From Anaerolineales bacterium (lineage in GTDB: Bacteria > Chloroflexota > Anaerolineae > Anaerolineales > RBG-16-64-43), in the NCBI GenBank assembly GCA_016928575.1, contig JAFGKK010000004.1, positions 1 to 37,592 of the forward strand: 37,592 nucleotides of DNA, in the 5' to 3' direction. Position 1 is the stretch's first letter. The number at the start of each line of letters is the position of its first letter. Both the position numbers and the translations under genes were made by a program. The notes under the pieces were generated by a model that saw only the letters and a list, made by a program, of their open reading frames with translations, was not told where the DNA came from and did not search any database. Positions 7,792 through 15,380 of this stretch are shown piece after piece.

Positions 7792-7822
7792 AAAAACGTG
7801 GATGGACCATCCGCGTTTTTCT
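7792..7822. terminator. bidirectional rho-independent terminator
   Basis: AAAAACG, a GGAT/ATCC stem and CGTTTTT form a hairpin flanked by A on the left and T on the right. It separates the convergent genes ending at 7768 (plus) and 7840 (minus) and can serve both. Confidence 0.7.
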
Positions 7823-7839
7823 TTCGGCGGACACCCGCC

Positions 7840-9129
7840 TCAGCAATCGGCCGGATCGAGCAGGAAGAAATCCGGATCCCAGCGGCGCGCCAGCGCGAAA
7901 TAGCGCCGGCTTTCCCCGGCGTTCCCCAGCCGCCGCAGGGCGTCGGCGAGATGGTAGGCGTCGGCCGCCCGGGCCGACGGATCGATCTGCCCCGCCAGCG
8001 CCCGCTTGAGCAGGGAGATCCCCTCCTTTAACCGTCCGGTCTCCGCCAGCACCATCCCGCGCGTGCCGACGATCGACGGCTCCCAGGGAAGGTTGCGGAA
8101 GGCTTCCTCAGAACAGCGTTCCGCCTCCGCCAGCAGCTCCCCGCCGCGGATCAGGGCATCCACGTAGGCGATGTTGTTGAGGATCAGGCTCCGGAAGAAC
8201 GGTTTTTCCGCTTCCGGGGAATCCCGCAACGCCAGGAAAACCTCCCGCGCCGCGGCGAATTGCTTCCGCCGGATCAAATTCACGCCCTTGGTGGTGAGCA
8301 GCATCGGATGGCCCGGAAATTTTTCCAATCCCCGGGCGAGCCAATCCAAAGCGGCTTGGGGATCGTTCCGCGAACCGGCGTCCATGGCCTCCATCAGGTA
8401 ATACCCCTGATTCATCGACGCCTGCCGTTCCGGAGGCATCAACAACTGGTCCAGCATCTGCAAGCCGTCCGTGCCGGCCTGCCGGTAGAGCCCGCCGGCC
8501 CTCATCGGGATGAGATTGAAAAATAAAAGCACCAGGTCGAAGTAGAGGAACAAACCGGTCAGGTGCAACGCCAAAACGGCGTCGATGCCCAACCAACCTT
8601 GGAGGAGCAGCAGGAAAAACCGGAAGACGACGGCGGCCAGCAGCAGCAGGGCGTGGATCCCGGGTCCCGCCGCAATCGCCAGGAACATCCTCCAGCGGCA
8701 CCCCGGGCGCGGCGGGCAGGCCAGCACCGTTCCGGCTCCAAACAGCCACGGGCGGAGTTCCCAGGTGATCCCGAACCTGCGCCGCACGGCCAGCGGTTTT
8801 CCAAATCCGATGATCACCCGGAAGATGCGCAATCCCAGCAGCAACCCGGCCGCGGCGTGGGCCAGCTCATGCGCCGCAGCCAGAAGCAGATTGAGAATCC
8901 CGAGAAATAGAAAATCCAACAGAACAAGCGCCGCCCCCCGGCCGATGATCAACGCATCGAGCGCGAGGAAGAGCGCGATCGCCACGGCGATTGTAAAAAA
9001 CTGTCTGCGCAGGTACACCGTCTCCCAACACGGCGGACAGTACGCACGTTTCACAAGTCCGACCCATTCCCTGCGGACGGTGAACGCCTCCTCGACACCG
9101 GATTCCACCCCGCAGCGGGAGCACTTCAT
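7840..9129 (-). CDS. M50-type membrane metalloprotease with C-terminal TPR-like repeats
   Basis: The 429-residue protein begins with a zinc finger-like segment (CSRCG and CPPCW). A multi-helix membrane region follows, carrying HELAHA, the HExxH zinc-protease motif of site-2 protease (M50) proteins, within a hydrophobic helix. A later NLIPMRAGG segment takes the place of the second M50 motif (N-P-x-D-G), but the aspartate is not obvious, so activity is uncertain. The C-terminal 200 residues form TPR-like helical repeats (DPQAALDWLARGLEKFP, GRLKEGISLLKRALAG). ATG 9129 overlaps the stop of the upstream gene as ATGA, so the two are translationally coupled and the start is secure. Confidence 0.8.
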   Translation of the reverse strand: MKCSRCGVESGVEEAFTVRREWVGLVKRAYCPPCWETVYLRRQFFTIAVAIALFLALDALIIGRGAALVLLDFLFLGILNLLLAAAHELAHAAAGLLLGLRIFRVIIGFGKPLAVRRRFGITWELRPWLFGAGTVLACPPRPGCRWRMFLAIAAGPGIHALLLLAAVVFRFFLLLLQGWLGIDAVLALHLTGLFLYFDLVLLFFNLIPMRAGGLYRQAGTDGLQMLDQLLMPPERQASMNQGYYLMEAMDAGSRNDPQAALDWLARGLEKFPGHPMLLTTKGVNLIRRKQFAAAREVFLALRDSPEAEKPFFRSLILNNIAYVDALIRGGELLAEAERCSEEAFRNLPWEPSIVGTRGMVLAETGRLKEGISLLKRALAGQIDPSARAADAYHLADALRRLGNAGESRRYFALARRWDPDFFLLDPADC

Positions 9130-11447
9130 CCGGCCGTCTCCGGAGATCCGGCGGGCGGAGCGCGCCTGCGGGTCCGCCGCATGAGCCGCACGGCGGCCGC
9201 GGCGCAGAGCGCCAGCAGCGCGCCGACCGACGCCAGCGCGCCCCCCCAAAAGGCGGGCGGCGCGTACCGGAATTCGACCGTGTGCCTGCCGGCGGGCACC
9301 CGCACGGCGCGGAATGCATAATCCGCCTGGAGATTCGGGACGCGTTCCCCGTCGAGGAACGCCTGCCACCCGTCGTCATTTACATCGGCCAGAACAAGGA
9401 ACCCATCTTGCGCGAAGTCGACTTCGATCCGCACGCGGTTCGGATCGGCGCCCGCGGCGATTTCCACCCGGGGGGGCGAAGCGCAATCCGTCCCCTCTTC
9501 CCCGCTTCCCGCCTCGAGGATCACCGTCCGCGCCGGGTCGAACTGCTCGGCCGTCACCGCGCGGAGGGCGTCCTCCCCGCCGAGCGCCCATTGCGCGCGG
9601 CACACCCCCCAGGCCCGGGCGCCGCCGGAGAGGTATCGCAGGGTGGGATCCCCGTCGCCCGGCGGCCATTCCCACACCGCGCCGACATCCATCATCCCCA
9701 ACAACCGATCGCGCAGCTCCGCGGGAAGTGTCTCCACCTCCCGCACCAGAACGGCGTAACGCCGGGGGACGAACGAATCGAAATTGTCCGCGGCCGGGAG
9801 GGAATCCAGAATGCACACGTTGGGGAGCTCCCAGCGCCGGACGTCCATCCAATCCGCCAGCCCCGCAAAGATGCGGAAGAGAAACGCCCGGTGGTACATC
9901 AGCTCGTAGCGGATCGCTTCCGGCATGTAGATCCGCCGCTCCCCGAGGGTCGCGGCGATCCCGGCGGCCGCGGGGTTTTCCTCCCGGTAGAGGGAAGGCG
10001 GCGCAGTAGGGACCAATCCGGCGGCTGCCAGTCCGAGATCCAGCGCGATCAGGGCAGCCGCCGCGGGGGCGACCCAGCGCGCGAGCGGCGGCCGGCGCTT
10101 CGCAAGGTATTTGAGCAGCGCAAGCAGGGCGATCAGGATCCCGATTCCGCCGGTGGCTGCGACGGAAGGTGCGAAAGTATCCCGGCGGATGAACGCAAGA
10201 TACGTCGCCGCGATCCCGGCCGCCAGCGCCGCAGCCGACGCTACGCCGATGTTGGCCGCGGTCCGCCAGGAGGTCGAGGCGGATTGTTGCCAGCGCTGGG
10301 CGCCGGCCGCCGCCAGGAGGCACAAAGCGAACACGAACCCGATCGTCATCCGCGAGGGAGCCTGGAAGAAATTGAAGCTCGGGACATGCGCGAAGAGGAA
10401 CGGGAAGACCGGTGTGTTTTTCCCCAGCCCAAGCAGCAGCGAGAAGCCCGCAAGCGCCGCGAGATAGCCGTAGGGAAACCCCGCCGCACCCCGGCGGCGC
10501 AGCCGGTCGACAAGCGCCGAGACGGCAAGGCCGAGCGGGAGCAAGCCGATATAGACCGCATCCTCCCAATAATTGGCGTAACCCCAATAATCGCCGTGAG
10601 CCGGATTCCCGAAAAAGTTCGGCGCCACCAGCGTCACCAGCCGCCACGGCCAGAAGGAATAGGTGAGCGCCGCCTCCGGATCCACGCCCGACGCGCGCTG
10701 CGAGTTCAGCCAATAGGCGGCGGTGGGGATGAATTGCGCCGCGCCCAGAAGCGCGGCCGCTAGGCTGGCACCCAGCATACGCAACCCCGCGCGCACGAGG
10801 GCCTTCCCCGCCGGGCGGTCCGCCACGGCGCGCACCGCCATCCAGCCGACGGCGATCCACCAGGTGTACCACGCCGTCTGCCAATGCCCGGCCAGCCATT
10901 GCAAGCAGAGCGCCAACGCGAGCCGGAGATCGAGGATGCCTTTTTCCTTCCGCAGCGCGCGCTCGGACGCCAGAACGATCCACGGCAGCCAGGCCACCGA
11001 GGCGTTGATGCTGAGAAACCACGCCCGGGAGGCGAGGTATCCGGAAAGCATGAAGGCCAATCCGGATGCCGCCTGGCCCAAGAGGCCGATTCCGAGCCGC
11101 CGGCTGAGCTTCGCCATGCCGATGCCGGCCCATAAAAGATGCGCGACCATCAGCAGGCCCTGGCCGTACTCCACCGGGACGATCAGCAGAATCCAGTTCG
11201 GCGGATAGAGCAGCGCGGATTGGGCGTTGGCCAGAAGGGGTGCGCCCATCCCCAGCCACGGATTCCAAAGCGGCAAATATCCGGCGAGCAGGGTTTGTTT
11301 TGCGGTCTCGTGCCAGGGGGCGAATTGAAGCAGCGGAAGTCCCCAGAAGATGACCCGCGTGCCGAGCAAGACCGGCGCGAACAGGAAGACGAGGACGGCC
11401 GCGAGCAAGGCGTATACCGGATCCAGACGGAGGAGGAACCGCTTCAC
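9126..11447 (-). CDS. YfhO-like multi-pass membrane protein
   Basis: The 773-residue protein has about 12 membrane helices and an extracytoplasmic C-terminal domain. The loop LPLWNPWLGMGAPLLANAQS and the C-terminal LVLADVNDDGWQAFLDGERV with VPAGRHTVEFRY are hallmarks of the YfhO family. In Bacillus YfhO takes part in lipoteichoic acid glycosylation, and the family is GT-C-like, so a role in cell-surface sugar transfer from a lipid-linked donor is likely. I prefer GTG 11447: the ATG at 11510 lies upstream of the likely -10 box (TATACA, minus strand 11488-11483). It forms an operon with the M50 gene through a four-base ATGA overlap. Confidence 0.8.
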   Translation of the reverse strand: MKRFLLRLDPVYALLAAVLVFLFAPVLLGTRVIFWGLPLLQFAPWHETAKQTLLAGYLPLWNPWLGMGAPLLANAQSALLYPPNWILLIVPVEYGQGLLMVAHLLWAGIGMAKLSRRLGIGLLGQAASGLAFMLSGYLASRAWFLSINASVAWLPWIVLASERALRKEKGILDLRLALALCLQWLAGHWQTAWYTWWIAVGWMAVRAVADRPAGKALVRAGLRMLGASLAAALLGAAQFIPTAAYWLNSQRASGVDPEAALTYSFWPWRLVTLVAPNFFGNPAHGDYWGYANYWEDAVYIGLLPLGLAVSALVDRLRRRGAAGFPYGYLAALAGFSLLLGLGKNTPVFPFLFAHVPSFNFFQAPSRMTIGFVFALCLLAAAGAQRWQQSASTSWRTAANIGVASAAALAAGIAATYLAFIRRDTFAPSVAATGGIGILIALLALLKYLAKRRPPLARWVAPAAAALIALDLGLAAAGLVPTAPPSLYREENPAAAGIAATLGERRIYMPEAIRYELMYHRAFLFRIFAGLADWMDVRRWELPNVCILDSLPAADNFDSFVPRRYAVLVREVETLPAELRDRLLGMMDVGAVWEWPPGDGDPTLRYLSGGARAWGVCRAQWALGGEDALRAVTAEQFDPARTVILEAGSGEEGTDCASPPRVEIAAGADPNRVRIEVDFAQDGFLVLADVNDDGWQAFLDGERVPNLQADYAFRAVRVPAGRHTVEFRYAPPAFWGGALASVGALLALCAAAAVRLMRRTRRRAPPAGSPETAG

Positions 11448-11482
11448 GCCGGAAACAACAGAAGGAAACGCCACGCTTCCGT

Positions 11483-11488
11483 GTATAC
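11483..11488 (-). promoter_or_regulatory. -10 box of the YfhO/M50 operon
   Basis: The minus strand reads TATACA, 35 bases before GTG 11447. If it is used, the upstream ATG at 11510 cannot be the start codon. Confidence 0.4.
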
Positions 11489-11551
11489 TCTGTTTCCCGG
11501 GTCGCGGCAAGTGGCCCGCCGCGCCGGTCCGCCATTACGCAGATCCTGTTT

Positions 11552-11557
11552 TATAAT
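11552..11557 (+). promoter_or_regulatory. -10 box (TATAAT) of the TolB-like lipoprotein gene
   Basis: TATAAT lies about 80 bases before ATG 11638, giving a leader of roughly 70 bases. No clear -35 box is seen. Confidence 0.4.
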
Positions 11558-11637
11558 CCCCAGCGTCTCTGACGCGGCCGATCGCCCACTCGGCCGACCG
11601 GCGACAACCCGATCGCCCCGCCGGAAAGGAGAATCCC

Positions 11638-12765
11638 ATGCGCACCCGATTTTTCGAGGCAACCTCCCTGCTGTTTTTGGCGGCCGCGCTTTGCGCCTGC
11701 GGGCCGGAGGCCGCATCCGAAGCCACCATCTCTCCAACCGAAGAATCCGCCGCCACCCGGGAAGCTTCACCCACGTCGACCTTCACCCCGACCGCGGTTC
11801 CGACTCTTCCGCCCGCGTCGCCCATGCCGGGCCTGGTGTTCGCCGACGCCGATTCGATGAAGCGCATGATCGGGCCTTACCTGGTGGATGCGGACGGAGA
11901 GACCGTCCAACTCGCCGATAAACCGGATCCGGCCCTTTCTCCCGACCGCAAACAAGTGCTGTATTCCGGCGACGGAGACGTCTGGCTGCTGGATCTGGAT
12001 ACCGGAAAGACCCGCAACCTCACCAGGACCAAGGACCGCATGGAGCAGCAATACCAGTGGTGGCCGGCGCGTCCGGACCTGATCGTCTTCCATTTCCAAT
12101 ACGCCGAAGATCTCGGCCCGGCCGCCGGGTACCTCGCGACCATGAAACCGGACGGCACCAACGTGCTGCTTTTGGACGAGGAATTCCAATCCTTTTCGCC
12201 GGCCGCCCTCTCGCCCGACGGCCAGGCGATCGCCTTCGACCGCGCCGGCGAACCGTGGATCTACCATTACCTCGCGGGGAAAATGCCGGCCCTGCCGGCG
12301 ACCTTCACCGGTTACAAAAACGCCGCCAACCCCGCTTGGTCCCCCGACAGCCGGAAGATCGCCTGGCAGTTGTTCGGACTTCCCGGCGGACAAGACGGAT
12401 CGAGCGCCGTCGCGATCTTGGATTTCGACACCCTGACGGTGACCCAACTCCATACGTACCCGATCCTGGGCGGCGGGATCGGCAATAGGAACTTGGCGTG
12501 GAGCCCCGACGGCCGCTGGCTGGCGGTCGCCAATCCGGCGGAACGCACGGAGGACAAGAAGGTTTCGCTGTGGGTGCTGAGCCCTGACGGAACCGAGGAG
12601 CATCATCTCGGCGGCGGCGACCTGCCCGTCTGGTCTCCGGACGGATCCATGCTTCTCTATCATACCGATGCCGGCGTGTTCGCGGCGAACGCCGGGGAGT
12701 GGATTCCATTCCCGGTAACCCTTCCAAAGACCGCCCAGGTGATCGACTGGGTGGAGATCGCGTAG
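11638..12765 (+). CDS. lipoprotein with TolB-like beta-propeller
   Basis: The 375-residue protein starts with a lipoprotein signal (MRTRFFEATSLLFLAAALCAC, lipid on C21) and a Thr/Pro/Ser-rich linker (about 30-62) that holds the domain off the membrane. The rest is a beta-propeller of the TolB/PD40 type, with repeated blades ending in ALSPDRKQVLY, ALSPDGQAIAF, AWSPDSRKIAW, AWSPDGRWLAV and VWSPDGSMLLY. Such propellers bind proteins or ligands; no enzymatic residues are evident. ATG 11638 follows AAAGGAGA by six bases. The same blade type makes up the C-terminus of the exporter fusion at 31521. Confidence 0.85.
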   Translation: MRTRFFEATSLLFLAAALCACGPEAASEATISPTEESAATREASPTSTFTPTAVPTLPPASPMPGLVFADADSMKRMIGPYLVDADGETVQLADKPDPALSPDRKQVLYSGDGDVWLLDLDTGKTRNLTRTKDRMEQQYQWWPARPDLIVFHFQYAEDLGPAAGYLATMKPDGTNVLLLDEEFQSFSPAALSPDGQAIAFDRAGEPWIYHYLAGKMPALPATFTGYKNAANPAWSPDSRKIAWQLFGLPGGQDGSSAVAILDFDTLTVTQLHTYPILGGGIGNRNLAWSPDGRWLAVANPAERTEDKKVSLWVLSPDGTEEHHLGGGDLPVWSPDGSMLLYHTDAGVFAANAGEWIPFPVTLPKTAQVIDWVEIA

Positions 12766-12787
12766 CCGCGGGAAAGCAATCCCGCGG
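12766..12787 (+). terminator. GC-rich hairpin after the TolB-like gene
   Basis: CCGCGGGA (12766-12773) and TCCCGCGG (12780-12787) form a perfect 8-bp stem directly after the stop codon. There is no T-run, so termination would be partial, or the hairpin may protect the 3' end. Confidence 0.4.
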
Positions 12788-12932
12788 ACGCGGCGAGGGT
12801 TCTTCAGCCCCACCGGTTATCCCAAGACCGCATTTCCGAAATCGGCATCCTTCCAGCCGAAGCCGGCGCGTCCGCGCCGGGCGACGGCTTGGACAAACGG
12901 AAAAAATCGAACGCGAACGAATGGAGAGAAAT

Positions 12933-13964
12933 ATGAACCGCCGCATCGCAAGTGCGTGTTTGTTGGTCGCAGCCGGCTTTCAGCTCGCGTCGTGCCAGTC
13001 CGCGACGGGAGAACCAACCGCAATCCGTGTGGGATTTTTTCCGAACATCACGCACTCGCAGGCGCTGATCGGGATGGCCCGCGGGGATTTCCAGAAGGCA
13101 CTGGGGGACGGCGTGGAAATCCAGGCCACCCAGTTCAACGCCGGCCCCTCGGTGATCGAATCCTTGTTCGCCGGGCAGATCGATCTCTCCTACATCGGAC
13201 CCAACCCGGCGATCAACGGCTTCATCAAATCGGAGGGCGAAGCCCTGCGGATCGTATGCGGCGCGACCAGCGGAGGCGCCGCCTTCGTCGTCCGGCCAGA
13301 CGCAGACATCAACACCGCCGCCGATTTGGCGGGCAAGAAGATCGCCAGCCCTCAGCTCGGCAACACCCAGGACGTGGCTCTGCGCAAATACATCCTCGAC
13401 AACGGTTTGAAAACTCTCGAGCAGGGCGGGACGGTGGAGGTCGTCCCCACCCAGAATCCTCTGATCCTGGACATGTTCCGCCTCGGCGTAATCGACGGCG
13501 CCTGGGTCCCCGAACCGTGGGCCAGCCGCCTGATCGTGGAGGGCGGCGGGGTGCTGTTCCTGGACGAACGCGGCCTCTGGACGGAAACGGACGGCGAGTT
13601 CGTAACCGCCCACGTCATCGTCAACGCCGAATTCCTGGCGGCGCATCCGGATCTGGTGAAGGCCTGGATCCAGGCCCATGTGGAAGTCACCCGGTGGGCG
13701 CTGGAGAATCCCGCAGAAGCCCAGGACCTGCTGAACGCGGAGATCGAAAAGCTGACCGGGAAAAAATTGCCCGCGGAAGTGCTTTCCATGGCGTGGGGGC
13801 GGATGACGGTGACTTGGGATCCGATTTCGGCTTCGCTGTTCGCTTCGGCCCAATCCGCCCACGAGGCAGGTTTTCTGAAAGAGGAGCCCAAATTGGACGG
13901 CATCTACGACCTCACGCTGTTGAACGAAGTTCTGGAGGAGATGGATCTGCCGGCGGTGGAATGA
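12933..13964 (+). CDS. ABC-type sulfonate/nitrate/taurine-family binding lipoprotein
   Basis: The 343-residue protein has a lipoprotein signal (MNRRIASACLLVAAGFQLASC) and a two-lobe solute-binding fold of the SsuA/TauA/NMT1 class. IRVGFFPNITHSQALIGMARGDF, DLSYIGPNPAINGFI and DGAWVPEPWASRLI are the usual landmarks. It should bind an organic anion such as a sulfonate outside the membrane and deliver it to an ABC permease. No permease or ATPase gene is next to it, so the rest of the transporter must lie elsewhere or be shared. ATG 12933 is preceded by GGAGAG; an in-frame ATG at 12921 gives four more residues. A strong terminator follows. Confidence 0.85.
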   Translation: MNRRIASACLLVAAGFQLASCQSATGEPTAIRVGFFPNITHSQALIGMARGDFQKALGDGVEIQATQFNAGPSVIESLFAGQIDLSYIGPNPAINGFIKSEGEALRIVCGATSGGAAFVVRPDADINTAADLAGKKIASPQLGNTQDVALRKYILDNGLKTLEQGGTVEVVPTQNPLILDMFRLGVIDGAWVPEPWASRLIVEGGGVLFLDERGLWTETDGEFVTAHVIVNAEFLAAHPDLVKAWIQAHVEVTRWALENPAEAQDLLNAEIEKLTGKKLPAEVLSMAWGRMTVTWDPISASLFASAQSAHEAGFLKEEPKLDGIYDLTLLNEVLEEMDLPAVE

Positions 13965-13998
13965 CCGCGGATCCGACGGTGAAGGGATGGCAATGAAG

Positions 13999-14028
13999 AA
14001 ATTCCCGGTTCGGAGCCGGGAATTTTTT
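13999..14028 (+). terminator. rho-independent terminator after the binding-protein gene
   Basis: AAATTCCCGG (13999-14008) pairs with CCGGGAATTT (14016-14025) around a seven-base loop, with T continuing to 14028. It is a textbook intrinsic terminator. Confidence 0.9.
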
Positions 14029-14039
14029 CATCAAATCCG

Positions 14040-14085
14040 ACCTGACAGGTGGATCACACCTGACAGGTCCACCTACCTGTCAGGT
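14040..14085. repeat. cluster of ACCTGACAGGT repeats
   Basis: ACCTGACAGGT occurs at 14040-14050 and 14058-14068, and its reverse complement ACCTGTCAGGT at 14075-14085. Each copy is itself a 5-bp inverted repeat around one base. The cluster lies between a terminator and the convergent aldo/keto reductase gene. Confidence 0.75.
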
Positions 14086-14149
14086 GTTTCGGACCTGATC
14101 GGTGTGCTCGACGGAGTGCAGTAAAAAATCCCCTCAGCGGCTTTTTCAC

Positions 14150-15133
14150 TCACCAATACGCATGCACCTGCGGCTTGATCTTTTCGTCGTACAAGGACCG
14201 GATTTTGCCCATCACCTCGGGCGCGAGTGCCGGCAGGCCGGCCGCGGCGGCGTTTTCCTCCACTTGCGCGGGCCGCTTTGCGCCGGGGATCGCGCAGGTC
14301 ACTTCCGGAAACATCAAAATCCAGCGCAGCGCCATCTGGGCCATCGACATTCCGGGCGGAAGCAGTGCGCGCAATTTTTTGACCGCCTCGAGCCCGGTCG
14401 CATAATCCACCCCCGAGAAGGTCTCCCCGCGGTCGAAGGCTTCTCCCTTGCGATTGAACGCCCGGTGGTCGTCGGGCGAAAACGTGCTGGCCGCGGTGAA
14501 TTTTCCGGTGAGCATCCCCGAGGAGAGCGGAACGCGGGCGAGGATCCCCACCCTGCGTTTGCGCGCCTGCTCGAAGAACAGATCGGCCGGCCGCTGGCGG
14601 AAGATGTTGAAGATGATCTGGACCGTCCCGACGTTCGGGAATTCGACCGCCTTGAGGGCTTCCTCGACTTTTTCCACGCTCACCCCATAGTGGCGGATCT
14701 TCCCCTGGCGCACGAGGTCGTCCAGGCTTCCAAACACCTCGGGCCGGTAATACACTTCGGTCGGCGGGCAATGCAGTTGAAGCAGGTCGAGCGCGTCCGC
14801 CGCGAGGTTCTTCAGGCTGCGGTCGACGAAGGCGGTGAGGTTTTCCCGGTTGTATCCGGCCGACACGTGTGGATCCAGCCGGCGGCCGGCCTTGGTGGCC
14901 ACATAGAACGGATCGCGTCGCTCGCGGCGCAGGCGGGCCAGCAGACGCTCGCTGCGCCCGTCGCCGTAGACGTCGGCGGTGTCGAAAAAGTTGACCCCCA
15001 GATCCAGCGCGCGGTGCAGCGCGGCCAGTGAATCCGAATCCTGCACCTCGCCCCACGTGCCGCCGATCGCCCAGGCGCCGAAGCTGACGGTGGAAACCTT
15101 CCAGCCGGTTCGTCCCAGTTCGCGGTATTGCAT
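14150..15133 (-). CDS. aldo/keto reductase
   Basis: The 327-residue cytoplasmic protein is a complete member of the aldo/keto reductase superfamily, a TIM-barrel enzyme that reduces carbonyl groups with NAD(P)H. The catalytic tetrad is present: D51 and Y56 in FFDTADVYG, K81 in ATKAG and H121 in LLQLHCPP. The C-terminal cofactor loop reads CAIPGAKRPAQVEENAAA. The overall sequence resembles the YajO/Tas-like and plant-type AKR subfamilies; the physiological substrate is unknown. ATG 15133 follows AAAAGGAG by eight bases. The gene upstream on this strand is separated by interspersed repeats, so it is probably its own transcription unit. Confidence 0.92.
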   Translation of the reverse strand: MQYRELGRTGWKVSTVSFGAWAIGGTWGEVQDSDSLAALHRALDLGVNFFDTADVYGDGRSERLLARLRRERRDPFYVATKAGRRLDPHVSAGYNRENLTAFVDRSLKNLAADALDLLQLHCPPTEVYYRPEVFGSLDDLVRQGKIRHYGVSVEKVEEALKAVEFPNVGTVQIIFNIFRQRPADLFFEQARKRRVGILARVPLSSGMLTGKFTAASTFSPDDHRAFNRKGEAFDRGETFSGVDYATGLEAVKKLRALLPPGMSMAQMALRWILMFPEVTCAIPGAKRPAQVEENAAAAGLPALAPEVMGKIRSLYDEKIKPQVHAYW

Positions 15134-15156
15134 TGTTCACTCCTTTTCTGACTGCC

Positions 15157-15380
15157 GTCATCCCTGAGTGCTCTGATCGGGGATCCAGGGCTTGCGCCCG
15201 AGCGTTCACTCCGCCGGTTCCTGGATGCCCGCTAAGAATACCCCCGCTCCGCGAGGGCGGGCGCGGGCATGACGATCCTCCGTCACCCCGGTGTGTTCTT
15301 GGCCGGGGTCCACGCATTGGAAACCGTTCCTTTCTGGATGCCGGCTGAGAGCACGCCGGCATGACGATCCTCCGTCACCT
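15157..15380. repeat. interspersed repeat, two copies in tandem
   Basis: Copy one runs from GTCATCCCTGAG (15157) to GCATGAC (15273); copy two runs from GTCACCCCGG (15282) to GCATGAC (15365). Both contain a CTGGATGCC segment, and both are followed by the same GATCCTCCGTCACC. A related copy with GTCATCCCTGAG, CGGGGATCCAGGG and CTGGATTCCCGC lies at 37234-37447. Copy two encodes the end of the overlapping membrane-protein gene. Confidence 0.75.

Noticed and set aside
9282-10763. 493-codon plus-strand frame inside the YfhO-like gene
   Set aside because: Arg/Pro/Gly-rich shadow of the real minus-strand gene, with no domain and no ribosome binding site.
14040-14085. Short CRISPR array
   Set aside because: Units are only 11 bases, spacing is 6-7 bases and one copy is inverted. 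No CRISPR array is visible in the window.
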